Shown: in pieces, positions 1-8,173 of the stretch
Numbering within the stretch: position 1 is the stretch's first letter
Layout of the letters: every line of letters begins with the position of its first letter
Source: Phenylobacterium sp.
GTDB taxonomy: Bacteria > Pseudomonadota > Alphaproteobacteria > Caulobacterales > Caulobacteraceae
Length of the DNA: 64,000 nucleotides
Direction: 5' to 3'
NCBI RefSeq assembly: GCF_030693405.1
Contig: NZ_JAUYAW010000041.1
Coordinates: 1-64,000 of the forward strand
The notes under the pieces: model-generated
Seen by the model: the letters and a program-made list of their open reading frames with translations, nothing else
The model's database searches: none
What the model was told of the DNA's origin: nothing
Program-made: the position numbers and the translations under genes

Positions 1-809
1 CGGCGCAGCATGTTGAAGGCCTGCTCGGCGGTCTTGGCCAGGCCGATGGCTTCGAAGGCGTGATGAACCCCGCCCTTGGTCATCTCCATGACCGTCTTCA
101 CCGCATCGGTGTCGGCGGCGCAGATAAAGTCGGTGGCCCCGAAAGCCATGGCCAGGTTCTGCTTACCCGGCACCATGTCGATGGCGATGATCCGCCCGGC
201 GCCGGCGATGGCCGCGCCATTGATGGCCGAGAGGCCCACACCGCCGCAACCGATCACCGCCACGGTCTCGCCAGGCCGCACATTGGAAGTGTGGATCACG
301 GCCCCGACCCCGGTGGTCACCGAACAGCCGATCAGAGCGGCGCGGTCGAAGGGCATGTCCTTGCGGATGGCCACGCAGGCATGCTCGTGGATCAGCATCT
401 GCTCGGCGAAGGAAGACAGGTTGAGGAATTGCGGCAGGCCAACGCCGTTCTGCATCAGACGCGGTTCGTCATCCTTGTCGCGCTTGGTGTCGGGGGACAC
501 GCACAGGCTCATCCGGCCGGTCAGGCAGGACTCGCAGTGACCGCAATAGGCCGACAGACAGGTGATGACATGGTCGCCCGGCTTCACGGTGCGGACCTCG
601 GAGCCCACCTGTTCGACGATACCGGCGCTCTCATGACCCAGCACGGCCGGCAGCGGATGGGGGTAGGAGCCCTCGATGAAGTGCAGGTCTGAATGGCAGA
701 CCCCGGCGGCCATGGTGCGGATCAGCACCTCGTGGGGGCCCGGCTTGTTGATCTGGACGTCTTCGATCTGAAGCGGCTTGCCCACTTCGCGCAGAACGGC
801 GGCCTTCAT
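1..809 (-). CDS. Zinc-dependent alcohol dehydrogenase (C-terminus cut by window edge)
   Basis: Medium-chain, zinc-dependent alcohol dehydrogenase that oxidises alcohols with NAD(P) in the cytoplasm. The 269 visible residues hold the catalytic zinc ligands (Cys38-His39 and the GHESAG segment near residue 60), the structural zinc loop CGHCESC with a later Cys, and the Rossmann motif GCGGVGLSA. The pattern is that of the class III-like / NDMA-dependent ADH group; the substrate cannot be read. The start is an ATG preceded by GGGGAAGCAC. About 100 C-terminal residues lie outside the window. The 145 bases upstream carry no other gene. Confidence 0.93.
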   Translation of the reverse strand, partial: MKAAVLREVGKPLQIEDVQINKPGPHEVLIRTMAAGVCHSDLHFIEGSYPHPLPAVLGHESAGIVEQVGSEVRTVKPGDHVITCLSAYCGHCESCLTGRMSLCVSPDTKRDKDDEPRLMQNGVGLPQFLNLSSFAEQMLIHEHACVAIRKDMPFDRAALIGCSVTTGVGAVIHTSNVRPGETVAVIGCGGVGLSAINGAAIAGAGRIIAIDMVPGKQNLAMAFGATDFICAADTDAVKTVMEMTKGGVHHAFEAIGLAKTAEQAFNMLR

Positions 810-954
810 ATCGTGCTTCCCCATATGAGCGCCCGCTGACCGGGCCGGTCCAGGGCCGCTGATTGGACCCCTTTGGGGAGAGTTATCGCCGTTCAGGTCA
901 AAGGGGCCAAGAGGGTTTTGCCCGTTTTAGCCACTCTGGACACCCGCCGCCGCC

Positions 955-1923
955 CTAGGCCGTCTCCCGCGTGGCGGCCACGCCTGTCCACCGACGGGAT
1001 GGGTCAGGGCGCATTCGCGCCCACAGGGCGGCGAGATCGGGCCTAGGCAGGGCTGGCCACCGGAGGGGCGGAAGCAACCGGCGCGGTTGCGGCACGCAGG
1101 CGTCCAGAGCCGCGAGCAGACGGTCGGTGGGCCCATCATTGATGAAATGGTCAGCCCCTTCGACCCGCGTGAGCCGGATGGAATGCCGCGCCCTGATCCC
1201 GGCCATGAGGCGTTCGGCGGCGTCGAGGGGCGCGAAGTCGTCCCGGTCCCCGTGAATCAGATGGATGGGCGTCCGCAGTTCCCCCAGAGCGCGCCGCACC
1301 GGACCCAGCTGCTCGGGCTGACCGGTGACCTCCAAGACCGCATTGCGCAGATCACGGGGGATGAGGCCCAGGGCCTTGCCGCCGGTGTCCAGCAGCCAGC
1401 GCGCCGTGGGGCCGGGCTCGCCATAATATCCGGACAGGAGGACAAGACCGCGAACCCGGCGGCCGTAGCGGCGGGCCATCAGGGTGGCGATGGCCGCCCC
1501 GTAGGACTGGCCGACCAGCAGAATCTTCTGCCCCGGCGCCGCCTGCAGCAGGGGAGACAGGGCCAGAGCCTGAACTTCCAGGTCCGGGACGTGGTCGGCG
1601 GGCTCCGAGGCGCCGAAGCCCGGGCGATCGACCACGATCATCTCGCGGTCCTGCGGCAGGGCGGCCAGCACCGGCGCCCAATATTCCGCCCATGAGGGAG
1701 ACCCCGTCACCACCACGATCTTCCAAGGCGCAGTCTGTCCGCGGGGACTCTCCAGGGCCGAGATGCGCCAGCCCAGGCCGCCGCCGGCCTCGAAGCTGGT
1801 GCGCCGGACCATCGTGTCGGGATAGTCCTTGGACATGGGGACATGTTCAGTGCGCCCCAGCATGGCGGAGGCGAAGCACGCCCAGCCGACGCCGACGACG
1901 CCCTTGGGCCTTTTACGAGCCAC
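955..1923 (-). CDS. Alpha/beta-fold hydrolase
   Basis: Predicted serine hydrolase of about 322 residues. The nucleophile elbow GQSYGA places Ser140; an acid in HGDRDDF and a histidine in GADHF complete the triad in the right order. The N-terminus is basic followed by a short hydrophobic stretch (about residues 8-22), which may be a weak membrane anchor. I chose the GTG at 1923 because AGGGAG lies about 7 bases before it; a TTG 18 bases further up is the alternative. The natural substrate is unknown (esterase, haloperoxidase-like or lipase are all possible). It lies 50 bases upstream of nothing on its strand except the ADH, and convergent with no gene. Confidence 0.8.
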   Translation of the reverse strand: MARKRPKGVVGVGWACFASAMLGRTEHVPMSKDYPDTMVRRTSFEAGGGLGWRISALESPRGQTAPWKIVVVTGSPSWAEYWAPVLAALPQDREMIVVDRPGFGASEPADHVPDLEVQALALSPLLQAAPGQKILLVGQSYGAAIATLMARRYGRRVRGLVLLSGYYGEPGPTARWLLDTGGKALGLIPRDLRNAVLEVTGQPEQLGPVRRALGELRTPIHLIHGDRDDFAPLDAAERLMAGIRARHSIRLTRVEGADHFINDGPTDRLLAALDACVPQPRRLLPPLRWPALPRPDLAALWARMRPDPSRRWTGVAATRETA

Positions 1924-1991
1924 ACGAAACTCCCTGGTCAAGCCTGATTGCAGCCATCAACGCTCAAGCCGCCGTCCGGGTTCGCCGAAAG

Positions 1992-2750
1992 TCAGGCCGC
2001 TGTGCGGGTCACCGTCATCATGTAGTTCACCTCGCTGTCCCGGGCCTGGGACCAGCGGCCGGTGAGCGGGTTGAAGACCACCCCATAGGGGCCATCCACC
2101 TGCACGGCTTCGCTCGCCAGGAAGCCGCGCAGTTCGTCAGGCTTGAGGAACTTGCGCCAGTCGTGCGTTCCGGCCGGCAGCCAGCGCAACACGTACTCCG
2201 CGCCGACCTTGGCCAGGGCCAGGGCCTTCAGGGTGCGGTTCAAGGTCGCTACGATCATGATCCCGCCCGGGGCCAGCAGCTGGGCGCAGCTGCGCAGGTA
2301 TTCGCCTGGATCGGCGACGTGTTCGATCACCTCCATATTGAGGATCACGTCAAAGGGGGGCGTGCCCTCGGCCAGCAGCTGCTCGGCGGTGGCGCAGCGA
2401 TAGTCGATGGTCAGGCCCTGCTCGGCGGCGTGGGTCGAGGCCGTGCCGATATTGCGCTCCGAGGCGTCGACCCCGGTCACCGTGAAGCCGAGCCGGCTCA
2501 TGGGTTCCGACAGCAGACCGCCGCCGCAGCCAATGTCCAGCAAACGCAGGCCCTCGAAGGGCCGCCGCGCCATGGGGTCACGCCCGAACCGCGCCAGGGC
2601 CTTGTCGCGGATGAAGGTCAGCCGGGTGGGGTTGAACCGGTGCAGCGGGGCGAACTTGCCATGTGGATCCCACCATTCGGCGGCGATCCTGGAGAAACGC
2701 TCGACCTCTTCGGGATCGATGCTGGAGCGGAGATCAGGGCTTGCGGACAT
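1992..2750 (-). CDS. ubiG: UbiG, ubiquinone biosynthesis O-methyltransferase
   Basis: SAM-dependent O-methyltransferase that carries out the two O-methylations of ubiquinone biosynthesis. At 252 residues it has the usual family length. It contains the SAM motif [12 protein letters not shown], the EVIEHV segment and the family-typical start [20 protein letters not shown]. The ATG at 2750 gives the normal UbiG N-terminus; the reading frame remains open much further upstream but that extension overlaps the aspartate kinase gene and has no family similarity. It is divergent from lysC with a 148-base gap, an arrangement known in many alphaproteobacteria. Confidence 0.95.
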   Translation of the reverse strand: MSASPDLRSSIDPEEVERFSRIAAEWWDPHGKFAPLHRFNPTRLTFIRDKALARFGRDPMARRPFEGLRLLDIGCGGGLLSEPMSRLGFTVTGVDASERNIGTASTHAAEQGLTIDYRCATAEQLLAEGTPPFDVILNMEVIEHVADPGEYLRSCAQLLAPGGIMIVATLNRTLKALALAKVGAEYVLRWLPAGTHDWRKFLKPDELRGFLASEAVQVDGPYGVVFNPLTGRWSQARDSEVNYMMTVTRTAA

Positions 2751-2898
2751 GGCTTCACATATAGCGTGCGGCGAGGCTTGCGGAAGGGCGTGCGGCGGCC
2801 AGACGGACCCAGGCGCCCTGTGACCTTCGAATGTTACGTTGCAGGGCGGCTTGGCCATCGGTAGAAGGGCGGCCTTCTTTAGCGGGGGTCGATCCGGC

Positions 2899-4149
2899 GT
2901 GGCCCGTCTGGTGATGAAATTCGGCGGCACCTCGGTGGCCGACCTTGAGCGTATCCGGCGCGTGGGCCGGCTCGTGGCTGCGGAAGTGGCCGCAGGCCAC
3001 CGCGTGGCCGTGGTGGTTTCGGCCATGTCCGGCAAGACCAATGAGCTGGTCGCCTGGACCGATGGCGCAGGCGCCGCCGCCCAGGGCCTCACGCCCTCGG
3101 ATGATGAGTACGACACCGTGGTCGCCTCGGGCGAACAGGTGACGGCGGGCCTGCTGGCCATGACCCTTCGGAATATGGGCCTGCCGGCGAGATCCTGGCT
3201 GGGCTGGCAGATCCCGATCATCGCTGACGAGGCTCATGGCCGCGCCCGGATCGAGGACATCCCGCCCGAAAAGCTGGCCGCGGCGCTGGACGCCGGCGAG
3301 GTGGCCGTGATCGCGGGCTTCCAGGGAGTGACCCGCGAGGGCCGCATCGCCACGCTCGGTCGCGGCGGCTCCGACACCAGCGCCGTGGCCATCGCCGCGG
3401 CCCTGAAGGCCGAGCGGTGCGACATCTATACCGACGTGGACGGGGTCTACACCACCGACCCGCGGATCGAGTCCAAGGCCCGCAAGCTGTCCAAGATCTC
3501 CTTCGAGGAGATGCTGGAGATGGCGTCCCTGGGCGCCAAGGTGCTGCAGACGCGCTCGGTGGAGCTGGCCATGGCCCAGCACATGCCGGTACGCGTGCTA
3601 TCGAGTTTCGTAGAACCCGGAGAGGCCCCCGGTCAGGGCACCATCGTCTGCGACGAGGAGGAGATCGTGGAAAAGCGCATCGTGAGCGGCGTCGCCTATA
3701 GCCGCGACGAAGCCAAGATCAGCGTCTTCGGCCTGCCCGACCATCCCGGCGTCTCTTCGGAGATCTTCGGGCGGCTGGCCGACGCCAATGTGAACGTGGA
3801 CATGATCGTCCAGAGCCATGCCCGCACCCAGGACACGGCGAACATGGAGTTCACCGTCGGCAAGCGCGACGCCGCCCGGGCCATCGAGATCATGCGTCAG
3901 GCCAAGTCCGTCATCGGCTTCGAAGACGTGGCCGTGAACGAGGACGTGGCCAAGGTCTCGGTGATCGGGGTGGGCATGCGCAGCCATGCGGGCGTCGCCA
4001 AGACCATGTTCGGCGCCCTGGCTGACAAGGGGGTCAACATCCAGGTGATCTCCACCAGCGAGATCAAGATCAGCGTGCTGATCGACGCGGCCTATACCGA
4101 GCTGGCCGTCCGCGCCCTGCATGCGGCCTACGAGCTGGACAAGCTCTAA
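2899..4149 (+). CDS. lysC: Aspartate kinase
   Basis: Catalyses ATP-dependent phosphorylation of aspartate, the first step to lysine, threonine and methionine. The protein is 416 residues, with the N-terminal signature [11 protein letters not shown], a kinase domain to about residue 250, then two C-terminal ACT domains (the second around [19 protein letters not shown]) that bind regulatory amino acids. GTG 2899 gives [10 protein letters not shown], the usual alphaproteobacterial start; frames further upstream would overlap the gap to ubiG. The stop is 3 bases from the convergent MFS gene stop. I saw no lysine riboswitch-like leader in the 148 bases upstream. Confidence 0.95.
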   Translation: MARLVMKFGGTSVADLERIRRVGRLVAAEVAAGHRVAVVVSAMSGKTNELVAWTDGAGAAAQGLTPSDDEYDTVVASGEQVTAGLLAMTLRNMGLPARSWLGWQIPIIADEAHGRARIEDIPPEKLAAALDAGEVAVIAGFQGVTREGRIATLGRGGSDTSAVAIAAALKAERCDIYTDVDGVYTTDPRIESKARKLSKISFEEMLEMASLGAKVLQTRSVELAMAQHMPVRVLSSFVEPGEAPGQGTIVCDEEEIVEKRIVSGVAYSRDEAKISVFGLPDHPGVSSEIFGRLADANVNVDMIVQSHARTQDTANMEFTVGKRDAARAIEIMRQAKSVIGFEDVAVNEDVAKVSVIGVGMRSHAGVAKTMFGALADKGVNIQVISTSEIKISVLIDAAYTELAVRALHAAYELDKL

Positions 4150-4152
4150 GCC

Positions 4153-5571
4153 TCAAGCGGCTGAGGACGCCGCGCCCTCGGCGTCCTGCTTCTGGCTGAG
4201 GCGCCAGGCGGTGAAGATGGCCGCAGCCGCCACCGGCGTCGCCGCGGCGAACACCCAGAGCGCCGCAGCGCTGGCGCTGGCATAGGTCAGGGCCTCGCCG
4301 AACCCCGCCAGATTGGCCAGGGCGCCGGCCACGGCCGCCCCCACCGCCGCGCCGGTGAAACGCACCGTGTTGATCGCCCCGCCGCCCAGGCCGCGCTCCG
4401 CAGCCGGCAGGGCCGAAAGCACCATCTGGTTCATGAAGGCCGAGGACAGACCAAAGCCCGAGCCCAGCAGCACCGCCGCCAGGATCAGGGTCCAGAGCGG
4501 TCCCTCGGCGATCACGAAGACGCACAGGCCGATGCCCAGGGCGGCCAGCACCGCCCCCAGGCGCACCATCCGCCCGCGCCAGACACCCGTCAGGTGGGCG
4601 ATGGCCAGGGCCGAGGCCGTCCAGGCCAGGGCTTCGACCCCAATCACATAGCCGGCCGCCAGCGCCGAATAGCCCCGGGTGGTCTGCAGGATGGCCGGGC
4701 CATAGACGGTGAAGCCCATGGAGGCCGCCGTCATCAGGAACATGGTAGCGAAGCCCAGACCGCCAATGGTGCGGAAATCCCCTGAGCTGACCGGCAGCAG
4801 CCGGACCTTGGCCCGGGCGTCGATCCTGACGCTGAGCGCCAGGACGGCAAGGCCCACGGCGATGAGGATCACCGCCAGGCTGAAGACGCCCAGCACGTCG
4901 GCCGCGGCGATGGCGCCGACACCGCCGGCGATCAGCAGCAGTTGCAGGGCGGGCACGCCGCCGCCCTCCCCCTTCTCCCCCTTCGGCAGCAGGAAGAGCG
5001 CCGCGCCGGCCACCATCATGCCCTGGATTACAAACGACCAGAAGGCCCATCGCCATAGGCCGGCGTCTGCGAACACTCCGCCCATCAGAGGCCCGATCAG
5101 GGTGGCGATCCCCCAGATGCCGGTGGCCGCTGCATAGACCCGGGGCAGGGTGCGGTCGGGGAACAGCAGGCCGATGGCCACCGAGCTGAATCCGGCCAGC
5201 CAGCCGCCGCCGAGCCCCTGGACCAGACGCCCGCCCAGGAAGGTCCAGATATCTGGCGCCGCCGCGCTCATCAGGCAGCCGAAGGCATAGATCACCGCCG
5301 ACAGGACAAAGGCCTGGCGCAGCCCCGTGCGGCCGGTCAGCCATCCCGCGCTGGCGCCGGCCACCACCGAGCCCAACAGGAAGCCCGCCGTGGCCCAGCC
5401 GAAATAGGCGTAGCCGCCCAGGTCAGCCCCGACGCTGGGCATGATGGTGGCGGTGACCAGGCTGTCGGCCGCGTGCAGCCAGACCGCCAGACAGATCAGC
5501 ACGAACTGGGCGAACCGACCTTCGGCCAGCACGTCTTTCCAGCTGCCGGGGACAGGCGCTGTGGGCGGCAT
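4153..5571 (-). CDS. MFS transporter (DHA2-like multidrug exporter)
   Basis: Major facilitator superfamily permease of about 472 residues in the inner membrane, rich in hydrophobic helices (13-14 by eye). It carries a DHA-type early motif GWLTGRTGLRQAF (loop 2-3, related to MFS motif A) and GGRLVQGLGGGW (motif B-like), and a late motif NTVRFTGAAVGAAVAG. This fits drug/H+ antiporters, although the substrate is unknown. ATG 5571 is preferred; the open frame extends 26 codons up into the promoter region. The divergent neighbour is a SufR-like Fe-S regulator across a 101-base gap holding an inverted repeat, so the exporter may be controlled by it. Confidence 0.87.
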   Translation of the reverse strand: MPPTAPVPGSWKDVLAEGRFAQFVLICLAVWLHAADSLVTATIMPSVGADLGGYAYFGWATAGFLLGSVVAGASAGWLTGRTGLRQAFVLSAVIYAFGCLMSAAAPDIWTFLGGRLVQGLGGGWLAGFSSVAIGLLFPDRTLPRVYAAATGIWGIATLIGPLMGGVFADAGLWRWAFWSFVIQGMMVAGAALFLLPKGEKGEGGGVPALQLLLIAGGVGAIAAADVLGVFSLAVILIAVGLAVLALSVRIDARAKVRLLPVSSGDFRTIGGLGFATMFLMTAASMGFTVYGPAILQTTRGYSALAAGYVIGVEALAWTASALAIAHLTGVWRGRMVRLGAVLAALGIGLCVFVIAEGPLWTLILAAVLLGSGFGLSSAFMNQMVLSALPAAERGLGGGAINTVRFTGAAVGAAVAGALANLAGFGEALTYASASAAALWVFAAATPVAAAAIFTAWRLSQKQDAEGAASSAA

Positions 5572-5584
5572 TCGACAACCTGGA

Positions 5585-5651
5585 GCTTGCGAAAAAACTT
5601 GACCCTGGCTAATCCCGCAGCGATCCTTTCGCAAGCTGATATTTGTCAAAT
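5585..5651. promoter_or_regulatory. Divergent promoter/operator region with 10-bp inverted repeat and 11-bp palindrome
   Basis: Between the MFS and regulator genes lies a perfect 10-bp inverted repeat, GCTTGCGAAA at 5585-5594 and TTTCGCAAGC at 5627-5636, separated by 32 bases. Immediately after it is the 11-bp palindrome ATTTGTCAAAT (5641-5651). The spacing places the arms about four helical turns apart, suitable for a dimeric winged-helix regulator acting on both promoters. Operator function is inference. Confidence 0.55.
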
Positions 5652-5672
5652 CAAGAGACCCACCCCCGGACC

Positions 5673-6293
5673 ATGACCGCGCCCGCCGACGCCATCCTCC
5701 TGCGCCTCAAGACTGGCGGCCCGGCTAGCACGGCGGAACTGGCGGCTCATCTCGGCGTCACCCGTCAAGCGGTGCGACTGCAGACCGAAAAACTGGTGGC
5801 GCAGGGCCTTCTGGCCAGCGAACAGGCGCGCGGCGGCGTGGGGCGTCCCGGCTCGGTGTGGAACCTGACGGCGGCTGGCCATGCGCGGTTTCCCGACGCC
5901 CACGCTCAGGTGACCGTGGAGTTGCTGGAGGCGGTGCGCGAAGAGTTTGGGCCTGCCGGCCTGGACCGCCTGATCCGCCGGCGCGAAGACGCCAGCCGCA
6001 AGCTCTACATGACCGCCCTGGCCGCGGACCCCGATCTCGAGGCCCGGCTGGACCGCCTGACGCGGCTGCGCGCCGCTGAGGGTTACATGGCCGAGTGGTC
6101 GTCGGCGGGGGACGGGACCTATGTGCTGGTGGAAAACCACTGTCCCATCTGCGCGGCCGCCACCGCCTGCCAGGGCTTCTGCCGCTCCGAGCTCACCCTG
6201 TTCCGCGAGGCGCTGGCCCCGGCGACGGTGGAGCGGATCGACCATATCCTGCAGGGCGCGCGACGATGCGCCTATCTGGTGACCCCGCCCTAG
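5673..6293 (+). CDS. SufR-like winged-helix transcriptional regulator with cysteine cluster
   Basis: DNA-binding regulator of about 206 residues, COG2345/SufR-like. Residues 1-65 form a winged helix (TAELAAHLGVTRQAVRLQTEKL, then GRPGSVWNLT wing). The C-terminal half has Cys157, Cys160, Cys166 and Cys170 in HCPIC...ACQGFC plus Cys199, a layout resembling the Fe-S ligands of SufR. No suf genes are nearby; the divergent neighbour is an MFS exporter, the likely target. ATG 5673 is chosen, with an in-frame TTG at 5643 as alternative. Its TAG stop overlaps the stop of the convergent hydrolase within CTAG. Confidence 0.83.
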   Translation: MTAPADAILLRLKTGGPASTAELAAHLGVTRQAVRLQTEKLVAQGLLASEQARGGVGRPGSVWNLTAAGHARFPDAHAQVTVELLEAVREEFGPAGLDRLIRRREDASRKLYMTALAADPDLEARLDRLTRLRAAEGYMAEWSSAGDGTYVLVENHCPICAAATACQGFCRSELTLFREALAPATVERIDHILQGARRCAYLVTPP

Positions 6294-7984
6294 GCCCCAG
6301 GCGCCCAGTGAGTGGCGGTGCCGCCGACAATGTACCAGGTGATGAACTGGCCGCAGATCACCGCGCCGGGGACATAGGAGTTGGACCGCCGGTAGGCGAA
6401 GGCGCCGATCAGGCCGATCAAGGCCAGAAGCGGCGCAAACTGGATGGCGATGATGGTGTTCAGCGGCTCGGCCGGGGTCAAAAGCCGTCCGGTCAGGAAC
6501 AGGGCGCCGTATTCCAGGATCAGCAGCACGACGAAGCCGAGGCTCAAGGCGACCGCCCAGGCGGCCATCTCCGCGCCGGCCCCCTGGCCCTTCAGGCTGA
6601 GGCGCGCGGCGACCGCCCGCTGGCTGACCAGGAAGAACAGGATCCAGGGCCCCGCATAGGCCAGGGCGTAGGCCAGTTGTCGGCCATCCAGGGGTTTCAG
6701 CGCCAGGACCCAGAGCCGGAAGTCGGTCTTGAACAGGGCGTCGCAGGCGAGCGCCGCGCCATAGGCCATGCCCACCGAGGCCGCGGCGATCAGGGGCGCG
6801 GCCAGCCAGCGGTGCTGGAAACGCGGCGCGGGCCCGCGCAGGACCAGCGCCAGCACCAGGGTGATCAGGCCGTTCATCAGGGCCCAGGCCAGGAGCTGGT
6901 TGGTGACCTGCTGGGGGAAGAGGGGGCCGGCGGCGAACAGTTGGCCAAGCGCCATGAACGGGAAATAGGTCAGGGCCGGAACCGCCGCCGTCAGGACGAG
7001 GGCGATCCACCACCGGCGATCGCGCGCCTGCCCCCTGGGCTGGGCGTCGGGCAGACCCGTCAGGCGGCTCAGGACCTGGAAGGTCCCCAGCATCAGCAGA
7101 ACGGCCCCGACCAGGCCCGCCCCGGTCCCCAGCTCCTTCCAGAACCAGATCTGGTTGTCGGCCGGCAAGGGTCGCGCCTCGCCCTCCAGGGTCTGCTGCA
7201 GCCAGTCCACGGTCGCGCCGACGCCAGACCCGGAGAAATGCTCCCACGGGTGAGTGATCGGCGGGACCTGCAGCCAGCGGGCGTCGCCGGCGGCGATCTC
7301 GCCGTAGATGCGGCCGGGCTCTACCGGGGCCTCGGCGGCGAACAGGGCTTTCAGCCGGGGCGCATTGACGATGTCGCCGCCGGTGGGGACCTGCCACATC
7401 AGGTCCGGAAACTCGTCATATTGGCCGAAAACCACCGCCAGATTGCGCGGAAAGGCGCGGCCTTCCCCCTCCGGCGCGCCAAAGATGCCGGGCGTCGACC
7501 CCACCAGCACCATGGACCGGTAGCCGTCCGGATTGGCCTTGGCCGCAAACAGGATGGGCGCGCCCCCCAGGCTGTGGCCGGCCATGCCGATATTGGCCCG
7601 GTCCACCATGGGCAGGCCTTGAAGATAGGCGAAAGCCGCAGGTCCCCCGAAGGCGTTGGCGCCGACCGTGCCTTGCGAATAGCCGTGGCCGGACATGTCC
7701 ATGGCCAGGACCACGAAGCCGCGGCGCGCCAGTTCGATGGCGAAGGCCGACTGCATCTCGCGGGTGTTGATATAGCCGTGGCTGAGCAGCACCGCCGGCG
7801 CGGGGTCCTCGGCGCTGGCGTCGGCCGGCAGGTAGAGGAGGCCACTGAGCCGCGCCCCATCGCTGGCCGGAAAGCGCACGTCGCGCACCTCTGTCCCGCC
7901 CGACGTCTGAACCAGATGGGCCGCCCAGCCGCCGCCGAGCGCCAGGACCCAACCCAGCGCCAGCAGCATCAATCCAAGACGCAT
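6290..7984 (-). CDS. Alpha/beta hydrolase fused to polytopic membrane domain
   Basis: A 564-residue protein: an N-terminal hydrophobic segment (about 1-23), an alpha/beta-hydrolase domain (about 30-280) with the elbow GHSLGG (Ser138), then a C-terminal membrane domain of roughly seven to eight helices (about 295-560). Dienelactone-hydrolase/acyl-peptidase-like lid features are present (YINTREMQSAFAIELARRGF). I infer an extracytoplasmic hydrolase tethered to a membrane domain; the substrate and the role of the membrane part are unknown. Overlaps by 4 bases, tail to tail, with the SufR-like gene. Confidence 0.75.
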   Translation of the reverse strand: MRLGLMLLALGWVLALGGGWAAHLVQTSGGTEVRDVRFPASDGARLSGLLYLPADASAEDPAPAVLLSHGYINTREMQSAFAIELARRGFVVLAMDMSGHGYSQGTVGANAFGGPAAFAYLQGLPMVDRANIGMAGHSLGGAPILFAAKANPDGYRSMVLVGSTPGIFGAPEGEGRAFPRNLAVVFGQYDEFPDLMWQVPTGGDIVNAPRLKALFAAEAPVEPGRIYGEIAAGDARWLQVPPITHPWEHFSGSGVGATVDWLQQTLEGEARPLPADNQIWFWKELGTGAGLVGAVLLMLGTFQVLSRLTGLPDAQPRGQARDRRWWIALVLTAAVPALTYFPFMALGQLFAAGPLFPQQVTNQLLAWALMNGLITLVLALVLRGPAPRFQHRWLAAPLIAAASVGMAYGAALACDALFKTDFRLWVLALKPLDGRQLAYALAYAGPWILFFLVSQRAVAARLSLKGQGAGAEMAAWAVALSLGFVVLLILEYGALFLTGRLLTPAEPLNTIIAIQFAPLLALIGLIGAFAYRRSNSYVPGAVICGQFITWYIVGGTATHWAPGA

Positions 7985-8173
7985 GGCCCCCTCCCCGAGG
8001 ACTTATGTTTGTTGGCCGCGAAGATGGCCCCCTGGCCGCCTGCCGTCCAGGACGGCTTGCGGAGCAGCCCGGCGTCCGCCTGAATGAGAACATGGCCAGG
8101 CGGCCTCGATTCCGTCTCTGATCCGACGTCTGATGCTGCTAGAAATTCGGGAAGGACAGGAGACCACCAGAAG

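Noticed and set aside
186-188. Release factor 1 tripeptide P-E-T (residues 186-188 of the prfA product) as an altered stop-codon specificity
   Set aside because: It still fits the PxT pattern of RF1, so I see no sign of changed codon recognition. The numbers given are residues, not bases.
2751-2898. Lysine riboswitch before aspartate kinase
   Set aside because: The 148 bases are too short and show no multi-helix fold typical of that riboswitch.
2751-3221. N-terminal extension of ubiG in frame
   Set aside because: It overlaps aspartate kinase and non-conserved sequence; ATG 2750 gives the family start.
6095-8083. A 660-codon plus-strand frame opposite the membrane hydrolase
   Set aside because: It overlaps the end of the SufR-like gene and the entire hydrolase; composition is typical of an antisense shadow.
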